Below are positions 21,833 through 32,285 of a stretch of 64,000 bases of DNA, piece after piece. The DNA lies in NCBI RefSeq assembly GCF_019973615.1, contig NZ_AP024238.1:2935989-2999988 (forward strand), given 5' to 3'. The notes beneath the pieces are model-generated. The model ran no database searches, was not told the origin of the DNA, and was given only the letters and a program-made list of their open reading frames with translations. Position 1 is the stretch's first letter. Each line of letters starts with the position of its first letter. The stretch comes from Rhodoferax lithotrophicus (GTDB lineage Bacteria; Pseudomonadota; Gammaproteobacteria; Burkholderiales; Burkholderiaceae_C). The translations under genes and the position numbers were made by a program.

Positions 21833-21880
21833 CTATCAAAAATGTAGCTTCTTGCGCTTTCCGATAAAGGGCTAGAGGCC
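21833..21880 (-). repeat. dispersed 48-bp repeat, copy C
   Basis: In sense orientation GGCCTCTAGC, 13 nt, GCGCAAGAAGCT, nine nt, ATAG; 48 bp between anchors. Confidence 0.8.
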
Positions 21881-21955
21881 AATTTGACTCTTTTTTTATG
21901 GAATAACAGTGAGCAGAATCGAGCGTATGTTTTGTCATTGATTTTGAGGTTTTCT

Positions 21956-22003
21956 AGCCTCTAGAGCTTATGAATAATGCCTGAGAAGCTATAAGTCTTA
22001 TAG
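21956..22003 (+). repeat. dispersed 48-bp repeat, copy D
   Basis: AGCCTCTAGAGCTTAT at the left and AAGCTAT plus ATAG at the right, with the same 48-bp anchor distance. It is inverted relative to copy C. The central GCGCAA is degenerate. Confidence 0.65.
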
Positions 22004-22115
22004 CTTCCAACACTCCACTCAAATCTGTTCAAAACGGAAGACCAAGCCCCATCCAGCACGCTCACGGTAGCCACACTGTCAAGGATAGGCCCTGCGGCAT
22101 CGTTGACGGGGGTTT

Positions 22116-25100
22116 TTAGCCACGGTCTTGCTTGGGCAGATGTTTCATTTGTTGATCCATTTCAGAAGGAGCAATCACTGGTGTGACTGGCGTTGTGGGA
22201 GACTCTGAGAGCGGCACGATGGGTGCAATCTCCAGGGGTACTTCTGGAACCGCTACAGGTAGTGTGAGTTGAGGTGTATCAGGAAGCTCTGACGTAACCG
22301 TCAGTTTGTCTTCATCAATGTTGTGGTCAGTACCCAATGTGCCAACATCGCCTGTAACTCCAGTCGCACCCACCAAACCCGTCACGCCTATTGATCCAAT
22401 CGGGACCGCAGAACTTGTCAAACCGGTTGCGCCATCTTGACCTGCAGCACCTGTAGCACCCGTCAAGCCATTTGCCCCTGCAATACCAGCAGTTCCTGTT
22501 AAGCCTGTAGCACCGGTTAATCCAGTTGCTCCATCATTTCCGACTTGACCGGCTGCACCTGTTGCACCAACCGCACCTATTGCTCCGGCCAATCCAGTTG
22601 CACCTGCTGCTCCGGTTAAGCCAGTAGCTCCTGCTGAACCTGTCAAACCGGTTGCGCCATCTTGTCCTGCAACACCGGTTGGTCCTGTTAAACCTGTAGC
22701 ACCAACCGCGCCTACTGCTCCGGTCGAGCCGATCAAGCCAGCTGCTCCCGTCAGTCCAGTTGCACCTGCAACACCATCAGCTCCAGTTAACCCCGTCGCC
22801 CCAGTTAGTCCCGCAGCTCCATCAGTCCCAGCCAGTCCGGCTGCTCCAGTTAATCCTGTAGCTCCATCAGTTCCGGCTAGTCCGGTTGCCCCTGTTGAAC
22901 CTGTAGCACCAACCGCCCCTACTGCTCCAGTCGATCCGATCAAGCCAGTTGCTCCCGTCAGGCCAGTCGCACCTGTAACACCAGCAGCTCCAGTTAACCC
23001 CGTCGCCCCAGTTAGTCCCGCAGCTCCATCAGTTCCGGCCAATCCAGTTGCACCTACTGCTCCGGTCAAACCAGTTGCTCCTGCTGAACCTGTCAAACCT
23101 GTTGCTCCATCTTGACCAGCAACACCGGTTGCTCCCGTCAAGCCAGTCGTGCCAGAAGCTCCAGTTAGTCCAGCAGCTCCAGTTAATCCTGTAGCTCCAT
23201 CAGTCCCAGCTAGTCCGGTTGCCCCTGTTGAACCTGTAGCTCCAACCGCCCCTACTGCTCCGGCCGATCCGATCAAGCCAGGTGCTCCCGTCAGACCAGT
23301 TGCACCTGCAACACCAGCAGCTCCAGTTAAACCCGTCGCCCCAGTTAGTCCCGCAGCTCCATCACTCCCAGCTAGTCCAGTTGCTCCTGTTGAGCCAGTC
23401 GCTCCCGTTAAACCAATTGCACCTGCAGCTCCATCTGTTCCGGCTAAACCAGTTGCACCTACTGCTCCGGTCAAGCCAGCTGCTCCAGTTGCACCTGCTG
23501 AACCTGTCAAACCGGTTGCGCCATCTTGTCCTGCAACACCGGTTGGTCCTGTTAAACCTGTAGCACCAACCGCGCCTACTACTCCGGTCGAGCCGATCAA
23601 GCCAGCTGCTCCCGTCAGTCCAGTTGCACCTGCAACACCATCAGCTCCAGTTAACCCCGTCGCCCCAGTTAGTCCCGCAGCTCCATCAGTCCCAGCCAGT
23701 CCGGCTGCTCCAGTTAATCCTGTAGCTCCATCAGTTCCGGCTAGTCCGGTTGCTCCTGTTGAACCTGTAGCACCAACCGCCCCTACTGCTCCAGTCGATC
23801 CGATCAAGCCAGTTGCTCCCGTCAGGCCAGTCGCACCTGTAACACCAGCAGCTCCAGTTAACCCCGTCGCCCCAGTTAGTCCCGCAGCTCCATCAGTTCC
23901 GGCCAATCCAGTTGCACCTACTGCTCCGGTCAAACCAGTTGCTCCTGCTGAACCTGTCAATCCGGTTGCTCCATCTTGACCGGCAACACCTGTTGCTCCT
24001 GTCAAGCCAGTCGCGCCAGTTAGTCCAGTTAATCCAGTAGCTCCGTCAGCCCCAGCTAGTCCGGTTGCCCCTGTTGAACCTGTAGCACCAACCGCCCCTA
24101 CTGCTCCAGTCGATCCGATCAAGCCAGTTGCTCCCGTCAGGCCAGTCGCACCTGTAACACCAGCAGCTCCAGTTAACCCCGTCGCCCCAGTTAGTCCCGC
24201 AGCTCCATCAGTTCCGGCCAATCCAGTTGCACCTACTGCTCCGGTCAAACCAGTTGCTCCTGCTGAACCTGTCAATCCGGTTGCTCCATCTTGACCGGCA
24301 ACACCTGTTGCTCCTGTCAAGCCAGTCGCGCCAGTTAGTCCAGTTAATCCAGTAGCTCCGTCAGCCCCAGCTAGTCCGGTTGCCCCTGTTGAACCAGTTG
24401 CACCAACCGCGCCTACTGCTCCGGTCAATCCGATCAAGCCAGTTGCTCCCGTTAACCCAGTTGCACCTGCTGAACCTGTCAAACCGGTTGCGCCATCTTG
24501 ACCTGCAACACCGGTTGCTCCCGTCAAGCCAGTCGCGCCAGCAGCTCCAGTTAATCCTGTAGCTCCATCAGTCCCAGCTAGTCCGGTTGCCCCTGTTGAA
24601 CCTGTAGCTCCAACCGCCCCTACTGCTCCGGCCGATCCGATCAAGCCAGGTGCTCCCGTCAGACCAGTTGCACCTGCAACACCAGCAGCTCCAGTTAAAC
24701 CCGTCGCCCCAGTTAGTCCCGCAGCTCCATCAGTCCCAGCTAGTCCAGTTGCTCCTGTTGAGCCAGTCGCTCCCGTTAAACCAATTGCACCTGCAGCTCC
24801 ATCTGTTCCGGCTAAACCAGTTGCACCTACTGCTCCGGTCAAGCCAGCTGCTCCAGTTGCACCTGCTGAACCTGTCAAACCGGTTGCGCCATCTTGACCT
24901 ACAGCACCAGTTGCTCCCGTCAAGCCAGTCGCGCCAGCAACTCCAGTTAATCCTGTCGCTCCATCAGTCCCAGCTAGTCCGGTTGCTCCTGTTGAACCAG
25001 TTGCACCAACCGCGCCTACTGCTCCGGTCAATCCGATCAAGCCAGTTGCTCCCGTCAGACCAGTTGCACCTGCAACACCAGCAGCTCCAGTTAAACCCGT

Positions 25101-28100
25101 CGCCCCAGTTAGTCCCGCAGCTCCATCAGTCCCAGCTAGTCCAGTTGCTCCTGTTGAGCCAGTCGCTCCCGTTAAACCAATTGCACCTGCAGCTCCATCT
25201 GTTCCGGCTAAACCAGTTGCACCTACTGCTCCGGTCAAGCCAGCTGCTCCAGTTGCACCTGCTGAACCTGTCAAACCTGTTGCGCCATCTTGACCAGCAA
25301 CACCGGTTGCTCCCGTCAAGCCAGTCGTGCCAGAAGCTCCAGTTAGTCCAGTTGCTCCAGTTAATCCTGTAGCTCCATCAGTTCCAGCTAGTCCGGTTGC
25401 TCCGACTGAACCTGTAGCACCAACCGCCCCTACTGCTCCAGTCGATCCGATCAAGCCAGTTGCTCCCGTCAGGCCAGTCGCACCTGTAACACCAGCAGCT
25501 CCAGTTAACCCCGTCGCCCCAGTTAGTCCCGCAGCTCCATCAGTTCCGGCCAATCCAGTTGCACCTACTGCTCCGGTCAAACCAGTTGCTCCTGCTGAAC
25601 CTGTCAATCCGGTTGCTCCATCTTGACCGGCAACACCTGTTGCTCCTGTCAAGCCAGTCGCGCCAGTTAGTCCAGTTAATCCAGTAGCTCCGTCAGCCCC
25701 AGCTAGTCCGGTTGCCCCTGTTGAACCAGTTGCACCAACCGCGCCTACTGCTCCGGTCAATCCGATCAAGCCAGTTGCTCCCGTTAACCCAGTTGCACCT
25801 GCTGAACCTGTCAAACCGGTTGCGCCATCTTGACCTGCAACACCGGTTGCTCCCGTCAAGCCAGTCGCGCCAGCAGCTCCAGTTAATCCTGTAGCTCCAT
25901 CAGTCCCAGCTAGTCCAGTTGCTCCTGTTGAGCCAGTCGCTCCCGTTAAACCAATTGCACCTGCAGCTCCATCTGTTCCGGCTAAACCAGTTGCACCTAC
26001 TGCTCCGGTCAAGCCAGCTGCTCCAGTTGCACCTGCTGAACCTGCTGAACCTGTCAAACCGGTTGCTCCATCTTGACCTACAGCACCAGTTGCTCCCGTC
26101 AAGCCAGTCGCGCCAGCAACTCCAGTTAATCCTGTCGCTCCATCAGTCCCAGCTAGTCCGGTTGCTCCTGTTGAACCAGTTGCACCAACCGCGCCTACTG
26201 CTCCGGTCAATCCGATCAAGCCAGTTGCTCCCGTCAGACCAGTTGCACCTGCAACACCAGCAGCTCCAGTTAAACCCGTCGCCCCAGTTAGTCCCGCAGC
26301 TCCATCAGTCCCAGCTAGTCCAGTTGCTCCTGTTGAGCCAGTCGCTCCCGTTAAACCAATTGCACCTGCAGCTCCATCTGTTCCGGCTAAACCAGTTGCA
26401 CCTACTGCTCCGGTCAAGCCAGCTGCTCCAGTTGCACCTGCTGAACCTGTCAAACCGGTTGCGCCATCTTGACCAGCAACACCGGTTGCTCCCGTCAAGC
26501 CAGTCGTGCCAGAAGCTCCAGTTAGTCCAGTTAGTCCAGTTGCTCCAGTTAATCCTGTAGCTCCAGTTAATCCTGTAGCTCCATCAGTTCCAGCTAGTCC
26601 GGTTGCTCCGACTGAACCTGTAGCACCAACCGCCCCTACTGCTCCAGTCGATCCGATCAAGCCAGTTGCTCCCGTCAGGCCAGTCGCACCTGTAACACCA
26701 GCAGCTCCAGTTAACCCCGTCGCCCCAGTTAGTCCCGCAGCTCCATCAGTTCCGGCTAGTCCAGTTGCTCCTGTTGAGCCAGTCGCTCCCGTTAAACCAA
26801 TTGCACCTGCAGCTCCATCTGTTCCGGCTAAACCAGTTGCTCCTGCTGCACCAGCAGCTCCAGTTACTCCTGTAGCTCCATCAGTCCCAGCTAGTCCGGT
26901 TGCTCCTGTTGATCCTGTAGCACCAACAGCCCCTACTGCTCCGGTCGATCCGATCATGCCAGTTGCTCCCGTCAGACCAGTTGCACCTGCAACACCAGCA
27001 GCTCCAGTTAAACCCGTCGCTCCTGTTGAACCAGTCGCTCCAACTAGTCCAGCTACACCAGTTGCTCCCGTTAACCCAGTTGCACCTTCAGCTCCATCAG
27101 TCCCAGCTAATCCAGTTGCACCGACTGCTCCAGTTGCTCCTGCTGAACCTGTCAAACCGATTGCACCATCAAGGCCTTTATCGCCTTTTGCTCCCGTCAA
27201 ACCCGAAGCACCTGCTGCGCCAGCAGCTCCAGTTAACCCCGTAGCACCGGTAAGTCCAATCGCTCCATCTAAGCCAGCTAGTCCGTTTGCACCGGTAGCC
27301 CCTGTCAAACCAATTGGACCTGCAACACCCATCAACCCCGTCAAGCCAATGGCTCCCCCCGGGCCAGTTAGTCCGGTTGCACCAGTGGCTCCCACTGAAC
27401 CCGTCAAACCAGTTGCACCAATCGCACCGGTTGCCCCAATAGCACCTGCGATGCCGTCTGCACCAGTTGCCCCCGTGGCTCCAGTAGCGCCTGTCGCACC
27501 AGTCAGGCCCTGCAAATACACCAACTCGTATTGCGACAGCGTCGCGCCGCTGCTCAGAGTGAAGTTACCGGTGTAGTCCGTCGGCGCGGTGTAGGACAGC
27601 GGGTTGTAGATCCTGACCGCACCCGGTCCGGTGACCGCCGCTGCGGGTGTGCCAGGTGTGAAGATCACGTTTCCGGTGCCCATGCCGTCGTTGCCAGCAC
27701 TCAGCACCATGTTGCCCCGGGTCAAGGTGAGTGCCGCGGTCGCAATGTTCACACTGTTTCCAGAGACCCAGCTCATATTTCCGTCCGTCGTGGTGACGGC
27801 TGTGAGAGTGTGCGTGCCATCTTTCACCACATTGGTATCACGCACGGCAGTAGAGCTCACGCTGCCGTTGGTGGTGGTGATGGCCTCAAGCACGTTGACA
27901 TCACGTCCGGCATCCATCACCAGACTGCCCTTGGTGGCCGTGATCGCTGCGTTGATGACCACATCACGAAAAGCGCTCAATGTCAAGATCGTGGGCGCGC
28001 CCGATGCCGTCCAGGTGACAGGCTCATTGACCAATACATCGCCGTTCACCCCTGCTGTGCCGCTACTGCTCAGCAAAGTGACATTGGTTGTCACCAGGTT

Positions 28101-29189
28101 GCCGCTCAAGGCGGCACCCGAGATGTCTCCCGCAGCTGCCACAGTAAAGTCGTTGGGGTCGATCAACCACATCCCTGAATGACCTTGCTCGGATCGGGTG
28201 GTGACGACTGCGTTGTCAGCCACTTTGACATGCGCTGCCGATGTTTCAATCATGCCGCCATTGCCCCCCAATGGGGCCGAGGCATCAAGAAAGCCGCCCA
28301 CATTTACCGTGGCACTTTGCATGTCACCCATCAGGCGAATGCTGCCGTTGTGCTTCTCGACGGTCTGCGCCTGAATCACCCCGGTGTTGTTGATGGCGTT
28401 GTAAGGTGTACCACCGTTGGTCAGCGTGGTGAGCAGCACCTGCCCCCCATCGGCCTGAATCAACCCACTGTTGGTGGCACTGGCTTGCGCGACACCTTGA
28501 CTGGCTTTGACATCCCAATAACCGTCCGCGGCGCTCGTCATGGTCACCGCGCCACCAGCGGCCAGTGCCACGCTGCCGAGCTTGGCTACGATCACCCCTT
28601 GGTTGGCCACACTGGCCCCCAACAAGGCCACGTAACCGCCGCTTGCGGCATTGATGTTGGCGAGATTGACCACAGAGGCCCGGCTATCGCCAGCGAACTG
28701 GTAGGTGCCAGCAGTCAAGTCACTGCTTGTCAGGTTCAAGGTAGAGGCCACCAAGCCGCCCACATTCACCGATGCACCTTGACCAAACACAATGCCATTG
28801 GGGTTGATCAGGAACAGGTTGCCGTTGGCTGAGAGTCGCCCCAGAATGCTCGACGGGTCAGCACCCAGCACTTGGTTGACGGCCACAGATCGGATGCTCG
28901 GTTGGAAAAACTGCACCGATTCCAGCTGTCCAATGCTGAAGCTCTGCCAGTTGATGAGGGTGTTGGCACTGGTCTGGGTAATGGTCATGCTGCCAGGCCC
29001 TTTGGCAATGCTGGCGTTACCGCTGTTGACCGTGCCGCCAACCGGCAAAGCCTGAGCCGCCTGAATGAGCGTCAGCAAGATGCACACCGTCAGCACCTTG
29101 AGGGGAAAACGCCCTGGAATGAGGTCACGCGTGGGGCAACTCGTCACGCTCGTTTGGTGATTCCGGTTAATTCGGTTGATGTGGTGCAT
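22116..29189 (-). CDS. two-partner secretion exoprotein (TpsA) with giant collagen-like passenger
   Basis: A predicted secreted surface adhesin of 2,357 residues. After a long N-terminal signal region (hydrophobic [15 protein letters not shown]) comes a filamentous-haemagglutinin-type TPS secretion domain with the hallmark NPNGI in [13 protein letters not shown], then about 300 residues of beta-helix-like repeats. From about residue 561 to 2286 the protein is Gly-X-Y collagen-like, roughly 570 triplets dominated by [12 protein letters not shown] and GTD, with a break near [12 protein letters not shown] proline-rich tail ends in KQDRG. I place the start at the ATG at 29189, with AGGAG six nt upstream, rather than the in-frame GTG at 29210. 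It lies 60 nt downstream of its likely transporter. Known TpsA proteins are adhesins, haemolysins or CdiA toxins; no toxin domain is visible here, so a fibrous adhesin is most likely. Confidence 0.9.
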   Translation of the reverse strand: MHHINRINRNHQTSVTSCPTRDLIPGRFPLKVLTVCILLTLIQAAQALPVGGTVNSGNASIAKGPGSMTITQTSANTLINWQSFSIGQLESVQFFQPSIRSVAVNQVLGADPSSILGRLSANGNLFLINPNGIVFGQGASVNVGGLVASTLNLTSSDLTAGTYQFAGDSRASVVNLANINAASGGYVALLGASVANQGVIVAKLGSVALAAGGAVTMTSAADGYWDVKASQGVAQASATNSGLIQADGGQVLLTTLTNGGTPYNAINNTGVIQAQTVEKHNGSIRLMGDMQSATVNVGGFLDASAPLGGNGGMIETSAAHVKVADNAVVTTRSEQGHSGMWLIDPNDFTVAAAGDISGAALSGNLVTTNVTLLSSSGTAGVNGDVLVNEPVTWTASGAPTILTLSAFRDVVINAAITATKGSLVMDAGRDVNVLEAITTTNGSVSSTAVRDTNVVKDGTHTLTAVTTTDGNMSWVSGNSVNIATAALTLTRGNMVLSAGNDGMGTGNVIFTPGTPAAAVTGPGAVRIYNPLSYTAPTDYTGNFTLSSGATLSQYELVYLQGLTGATGATGATGATGADGIAGAIGATGAIGATGLTGSVGATGATGLTGPGGAIGLTGLMGVAGPIGLTGATGANGLAGLDGAIGLTGATGLTGAAGAAGASGLTGAKGDKGLDGAIGLTGSAGATGAVGATGLAGTDGAEGATGLTGATGVAGLVGATGSTGATGLTGAAGVAGATGLTGATGMIGSTGAVGAVGATGSTGATGLAGTDGATGVTGAAGAAGATGLAGTDGAAGAIGLTGATGSTGATGLAGTDGAAGLTGATGLTGAAGVTGATGLTGATGLIGSTGAVGAVGATGSVGATGLAGTDGATGLTGATGLTGATGLTGLTGASGTTGLTGATGVAGQDGATGLTGSAGATGAAGLTGAVGATGLAGTDGAAGAIGLTGATGSTGATGLAGTDGAAGLTGATGLTGAAGVAGATGLTGATGLIGLTGAVGAVGATGSTGATGLAGTDGATGLTGVAGATGLTGATGAVGQDGATGLTGSAGSAGATGAAGLTGAVGATGLAGTDGAAGAIGLTGATGSTGATGLAGTDGATGLTGAAGATGLTGATGVAGQDGATGLTGSAGATGLTGATGLIGLTGAVGAVGATGSTGATGLAGADGATGLTGLTGATGLTGATGVAGQDGATGLTGSAGATGLTGAVGATGLAGTDGAAGLTGATGLTGAAGVTGATGLTGATGLIGSTGAVGAVGATGSVGATGLAGTDGATGLTGATGLTGASGTTGLTGATGVAGQDGATGLTGSAGATGAAGLTGAVGATGLAGTDGAAGAIGLTGATGSTGATGLAGTDGAAGLTGATGLTGAAGVAGATGLTGATGLIGLTGAVGAVGATGSTGATGLAGTDGATGLTGVAGATGLTGATGAVGQDGATGLTGSAGATGAAGLTGAVGATGLAGTDGAAGAIGLTGATGSTGATGLAGTDGAAGLTGATGLTGAAGVAGATGLTGAPGLIGSAGAVGAVGATGSTGATGLAGTDGATGLTGAAGATGLTGATGVAGQDGATGLTGSAGATGLTGATGLIGLTGAVGAVGATGSTGATGLAGADGATGLTGLTGATGLTGATGVAGQDGATGLTGSAGATGLTGAVGATGLAGTDGAAGLTGATGLTGAAGVTGATGLTGATGLIGSTGAVGAVGATGSTGATGLAGADGATGLTGLTGATGLTGATGVAGQDGATGLTGSAGATGLTGAVGATGLAGTDGAAGLTGATGLTGAAGVTGATGLTGATGLIGSTGAVGAVGATGSTGATGLAGTDGATGLTGAAGLAGTDGAAGLTGATGLTGADGVAGATGLTGAAGLIGSTGVVGAVGATGLTGPTGVAGQDGATGLTGSAGATGAAGLTGAVGATGLAGTDGAAGAIGLTGATGSTGATGLAGSDGAAGLTGATGLTGAAGVAGATGLTGAPGLIGSAGAVGAVGATGSTGATGLAGTDGATGLTGAAGLTGASGTTGLTGATGVAGQDGATGLTGSAGATGLTGAVGATGLAGTDGAAGLTGATGLTGAAGVTGATGLTGATGLIGSTGAVGAVGATGSTGATGLAGTDGATGLTGAAGLAGTDGAAGLTGATGLTGADGVAGATGLTGAAGLIGSTGAVGAVGATGLTGPTGVAGQDGATGLTGSAGATGLTGAAGATGLAGAIGAVGATGAAGQVGNDGATGLTGATGLTGTAGIAGANGLTGATGAAGQDGATGLTSSAVPIGSIGVTGLVGATGVTGDVGTLGTDHNIDEDKLTVTSELPDTPQLTLPVAVPEVPLEIAPIVPLSESPTTPVTPVIAPSEMDQQMKHLPKQDRG
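22332..27509 (-). repeat. collagen-like repeat tract with higher-order duplications
   Basis: About 5.2 kb of 9-bp-phased Gly-X-Y coding repeats. Blocks of a few hundred bp recur. One pair is directly tandem and identical by eye over 315 bp (23761-24075 and 24076-24390, 35 triplets). Other blocks recur at larger distances, for example near 23281 and 24650. Confidence 0.9.
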
Positions 29190-29249
29190 AAGATGCTCCT
29201 GAACTTTCACAAAATTTGGCTCGGCGAATGCGCGAGGTCGGTCGGTCTT

Positions 29250-30923
29250 TTAAAAAAACTTCACCGCCCGCAGCCAGAAGCGACCCGATGCATCGGGCGC
29301 AGAGCGTGCAGGCTCTGTGCCCAGCTTATGGGCATAGATCGCTTGCAGCACAAAGTCACTGGTCACCCACCAATTCAAGCCGCCCCCCAGCGCACGCAGA
29401 GTCCTTTGGTTGGGCTCCAGCGTCCAGGGGTTGGCGTTGAGCTTGACACTGCCAACATCCACAAAACCAATCAGCTGCATCTGACCCGGCAAGCGCAGCG
29501 ACCCATGCGGCAACTGGTATCGGCCCTCCAGCGTCAGCAAATAGCCTTGGTCCCCAAAGGCCTCGCCCTCGGGGTAAGCACGCACACCGTACATGCCGCC
29601 AAGCTCCATTTTTTCCGAGATGTCCAGATTTTTGGAGGTAAATTGCCCACGAATCCCGGCAAAAATAGCCAAGGAATTGCTCACACGTTGGAGTCGGTTC
29701 GCCCTGAACCCCAGCTTGTTGAAGCGCCCATTGCTTTGCGCCGCTGCCGCATCAAAAGCCCGTGTGCCAGCCGTGAGGATGTTGATCGTGCCCGATGTCA
29801 GCGAGAGAGAATAACTGTTGTCGCCACCACCACCCAAGCTGTCACGGTGGTCGCCACTCACACTGGCCGTCAGACCACGTGAGGTTTTGTCGCTCACCGA
29901 GCCCACTGAATCCATCCGATCCTGGAACCGCTTGCTGTCATAAGACAAGCCAACATACAGGTTGCGATTGGGCGACCGAATCAAGGGATAGTTGCCGTAA
30001 AAACTGGTGGTCTTTGCCGTGCCGTTGGCCAATAAGCTCTCAAAATCCTGGCCCAAGGTGTACTCCAGACTGCTGTAGGCCGCACCCACCCGCATCTTGC
30101 CAACTTGCAACTGGTATGAGGCGCGAAAGTAATTCAGCCCTTCGCCAGAAGTCAATAAACGCAGGGTTGCCACGTCGCCCTGCCCCGCGGGCTCATTGAG
30201 ACTGATGGTGGCCCCAATGTTGGTCTCTCCGGTATAAAAATTGCCGGCATTGTCGGCATCCATACTGCCGGTCACGCGCCGACCAGGCAACACATCGACC
30301 AACAAGTCCGTCGTACCGTAAGCCGCGCCAGGCACCAGCGTCGAATTCAGCTTGACACCCGGTAAATCAGATAGCAACAGCAAATGGCTCTGTAGTGGTT
30401 CCGCCCTCACCGTGTCACCCACGGACAGTCCCTCCATCAGATCGGTGATCACATCACCCGCAATGTTGGTCTGATTACGCACCAGAATTTTGCCGTAGCG
30501 CCCCTCAATCACAGCAATCGTCACGGCACCATCGTTGATATTCTGTGCCGGCAGGTAGGCTTGTGCAACCGGGTAACCGTTGACCTGGAAATACTGGGTA
30601 ATTTTCAGGGCCATGCCTCGCAGTTCGCCCAGTGTCAACGCACTGCCGGGCTGAAAACCTGTCAGCGCAATCAAATCAGCCTCGGCAAACGCCTGTGACC
30701 CAGTCACCTGCAAGCTTTTGACCACAATTTTCAGCAAGTCGAGTTCAGTCGCCACAGGGCTCGGCACACTGTCATGCTGAATATCGACCTTCGGAGGTGG
30801 CGCGGGCATCGCCTCAGGAGACTGCAGCGGCTGCAATGCCCCTCCAGTCACTGGCGGCGGCGCGGCCATGGCAGCAGAACTCAATGCGAGAACTGAAATA
30901 GACAAGCAATTGGAAATTTTCAT
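29250..30923 (-). CDS. two-partner secretion transporter (TpsB, ShlB/FhaC/HecB family)
   Basis: An outer-membrane Omp85-superfamily transporter predicted to export the adjacent collagen-like exoprotein. The 557-residue precursor has a signal peptide ending AAMAA, a proline-rich linker (residues 25-55), two POTRA domains (about 65-225) and a 16-strand barrel. The barrel has the family motif GVRAYPEGEAFGDQGYLL (the VRGY-type loop) and ends in LRAVKFF with a C-terminal Phe. ATG at 30923. The gene order transporter then exoprotein with a 60-nt gap is the usual tps operon. Confidence 0.93.
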   Translation of the reverse strand: MKISNCLSISVLALSSAAMAAPPPVTGGALQPLQSPEAMPAPPPKVDIQHDSVPSPVATELDLLKIVVKSLQVTGSQAFAEADLIALTGFQPGSALTLGELRGMALKITQYFQVNGYPVAQAYLPAQNINDGAVTIAVIEGRYGKILVRNQTNIAGDVITDLMEGLSVGDTVRAEPLQSHLLLLSDLPGVKLNSTLVPGAAYGTTDLLVDVLPGRRVTGSMDADNAGNFYTGETNIGATISLNEPAGQGDVATLRLLTSGEGLNYFRASYQLQVGKMRVGAAYSSLEYTLGQDFESLLANGTAKTTSFYGNYPLIRSPNRNLYVGLSYDSKRFQDRMDSVGSVSDKTSRGLTASVSGDHRDSLGGGGDNSYSLSLTSGTINILTAGTRAFDAAAAQSNGRFNKLGFRANRLQRVSNSLAIFAGIRGQFTSKNLDISEKMELGGMYGVRAYPEGEAFGDQGYLLTLEGRYQLPHGSLRLPGQMQLIGFVDVGSVKLNANPWTLEPNQRTLRALGGGLNWWVTSDFVLQAIYAHKLGTEPARSAPDASGRFWLRAVKFF

Positions 30924-30998
30924 GACGATTGCCCCAGGGGGAGCCTAGGACTGAAGATGGCGGTAAGTCAGTCTGCGCGCGATGATGCGGGTGTATCT

Positions 30999-31012
30999 GT
31001 GCTATGGCGTAC
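30999..31012. promoter_or_regulatory. putative operator dyad, site 1
   Basis: GTGCTATGGCGTAC, matching GTNCGC-NN-GCGNAC with two changes in one half. It lies 76 nt upstream of the TpsB start and is embedded in a longer CTGTGC...CACAG context. Confidence 0.4.
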
Positions 31013-31174
31013 ACAGTGTGTGTGCCAACTCACCCATGTGGGAAGTTTCCTTCAAACGCCGTGGCTTCAACACCCATACGTCGGCGGGTGGTTCAGTTAG
31101 GCACACCATCAGCGGTAGCCCCAACTGTCCGCGGTGTCAAAGTCCACTTTGCAGTTGCATCCTCTTAAAGCTTT

Positions 31175-31222
31175 AGCCTATAGCGCTTATTTGATAAGCG
31201 TGCACAGCTATTGTTTTTGAAC
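31175..31222 (+). repeat. dispersed 48-bp repeat, copy E
   Basis: AGCCTATAGCGCTTAT at the left, then GCACAGCTATT in register; the right-hand ATAG anchor has diverged. Confidence 0.6.
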
Positions 31223-31234
31223 TCACCTACCAAC

Positions 31235-31735
31235 TCAGGCTTGAGCAAATCGCTCTGCACGAGCCGCTTCCAATACTTGATCTGCAGTTACAGCCAATGA
31301 ATCCGCAGGTGTGTTATCGGCCAGCCACGGGTTCGGTTGGGCAAACCAGCTAGCCATCTCCCAATCGTTGTAAACACCTACCAGCTCAGCCAGCACGTTG
31401 CTCAAACCAGTGCGCAACGTCATGCCCACCGGATGAAATTGAAACAAGGGCAACCAGAGTTTGGATTGCCATTCAATACTGACCACCTCCCGCTTGACCA
31501 GCCAGGCAGCCAATGGGGAGATGTCGCCCACGCCTTGCCGCTTGAATCGGGCTGCCACCTCTTGCGCCCGTGCCAAGCCACCACTGTGCCGAAATGCATT
31601 GAGCAGTGCCACAAATTGGTTGTTTCGCACACGTTCCTGAGCCATCCGACTGGCATAACTTTCAGCGCTTGGCATGGGCAATGCGCCCCAGGCTTTTGGC
31701 GACAACTCAGACCTTGGTAAGGTGGTGATGGGCAT
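31235..31735 (-). CDS. conserved hypothetical protein with ParS/MbcA-like C-terminal segment
   Basis: A 166-residue soluble protein. The N-terminal half (LPRSELSPKAWGALPMPSAE, then SRMAQERVRNNQFVALLNAF) is helical and charged. The C-terminal half, FAQPNPWLADNTPADSLAVT followed by a VLEAARAE helix, resembles the toxin-binding domain of Xre/MbcA/ParS proteins (DUF2384), which suggests but does not prove partner binding. I use the ATG at 31735, with AGGA eight nt upstream, instead of the in-frame start at 31783. No toxin-like partner is adjacent. It is divergent from the glucan synthase locus and shares its upstream region, which carries two operator-like dyads. Confidence 0.7.
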   Translation of the reverse strand: MPITTLPRSELSPKAWGALPMPSAESYASRMAQERVRNNQFVALLNAFRHSGGLARAQEVAARFKRQGVGDISPLAAWLVKREVVSIEWQSKLWLPLFQFHPVGMTLRTGLSNVLAELVGVYNDWEMASWFAQPNPWLADNTPADSLAVTADQVLEAARAERFAQA

Positions 31736-31788
31736 GGGTGTATCCTTAAAAAGAACCCTACGGTAGGCGCAGCACGGCAACAAGGTCT

Positions 31789-31802
31789 GTGCGTTGGCTA
31801 AC
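31789..31802. promoter_or_regulatory. putative operator dyad, site 2
   Basis: GTGCGTTGGCTAAC, a degenerate match to the dyad consensus, forming the left arm of the inverted pair. Confidence 0.4.
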
Positions 31803-31867
31803 CCTCTTGAAACAACGTGAAGCCCATGTGGGTCAGGCGCAGCGTTTCAACCCATCCCTTCAGAACC

Positions 31868-31881
31868 GTTCGCCAGCGCAC
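31868..31881. promoter_or_regulatory. putative operator dyad, site 3
   Basis: GTTCGCCAGCGCAC, a full match to GTNCGC-NN-GCGNAC, forming the right arm of the inverted pair 79 bp from site 2. Confidence 0.5.
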
Positions 31882-32037
31882 AGACCTGGCCTTCATCTGT
31901 ATGGATACTCAATTTGTCTTGCACGATACCCATCGGGCTTGTGCCAAACAACCCTGTCAAACCGCCGTAATAAGTTGTTTTGACAACCTTAACCCCATGC
32001 CTGCCTGACATCAAAGCCAGTCGGGTGGAGCATTGAC

Positions 32038-32280
32038 ATGAACCCAACACCCACAACTCATCACACCTGGTGTACCGCCGCTCATAGTGATGCAACAGCT
32101 TGTTTTCACGCAGATTTGGCAAGCTTGGGGGTTCACCTCAACGGCTGTCCGCAAGTCCATCGTCATTTATTGACTTTGTATGGCGCAGGTGCCTCTATTC
32201 ACGGATTTGTGGCTACCCGACTCGTCACCACCTTAGTGGTCTTGGGAACACTTTTGGGACTCGTCTATTGGGTGCTTTAA
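32038..32280 (+). CDS. small single-pass membrane protein upstream of glucan synthase
   Basis: An 80-residue open frame with a good ribosome-binding site (GGAG seven nt before ATG) and one C-terminal membrane segment (LVTTLVVLGTLLGLVYWVL). It is rich in His, Thr and Cys before the helix. Its stop lies only 5 nt before the ATG of the giant glucan synthase, which itself has a poor ribosome-binding site, so translational coupling is likely. I do not recognise a family. Confidence 0.5.
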   Translation: MNPTPTTHHTWCTAAHSDATACFHADLASLGVHLNGCPQVHRHLLTLYGAGASIHGFVATRLVTTLVVLGTLLGLVYWVL

Positions 32281-32285
32281 CGCGC

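Larger units (their letters stand above)
21625..22115. other. intergenic region with two inverted repeat copies
   Basis: This 491-nt stretch contains two copies of the dispersed 48-bp repeat in opposite orientation (21833-21880 and 21956-22003), separated by 75 nt. An open frame of 93 codons (21657-21938, minus) crosses one copy but has no ribosome-binding site or recognisable domain, so I do not call it. No clear terminator for the adhesin gene is visible. Confidence 0.5.
30924..31234. other. upstream region of the tps operon
   Basis: This 311-nt region should hold the transporter-gene promoter; no convincing -35/-10 pair was found. It carries one 14-bp dyad (30999-31012) of the kind found upstream of several stress genes, and a dispersed-repeat copy at 31175-31222. 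I looked for a cyclic-di-GMP riboswitch and did not find its conserved core. Confidence 0.45.
31736..32037. other. divergent intergenic region with paired inverted dyads
   Basis: This 302-nt region separates the divergent 166-residue gene and the glucan synthase locus. Its main feature is an inverted repeat with arms of about 19 bp (31784-31802 and 31868-31886), each centred on a 14-bp dyad. No convincing promoter hexamers were found. Confidence 0.5.

Noticed and set aside
21657..21938. 93-codon minus-strand frame
   Set aside because: No ribosome-binding site or domain, and it runs through a dispersed repeat whose sense frame is open by nature.
22332..27509. Possible CRISPR or satellite array
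   Set aside because: The repeats are continuous coding triplets without unique spacers and no cas genes are present.
23149..27576. Long plus-strand open frames rich in Ala-Pro-Val or Leu-Gln across the collagen tract
   Set aside because: They are antisense readings of the Gly-X-Y repeats, have no start signals or domains, and exist only because the repeat lacks stops in several frames.
27531..28832. Plus-strand frames of about 215 codons opposite the TPS region
   Set aside because: They are shadows of the exoprotein, rich in His and Arg with no recognisable domain.
30924..31234. Cyclic-di-GMP riboswitch before the adhesin operon
   Set aside because: GC-rich stems are present but the conserved GEMM core was not found on the transcribed strand.
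32100..32285. 62-residue N-terminal extension of the glucan synthase
   Set aside because: No family similarity, and it overlaps the better supported 80-codon gene in another frame.
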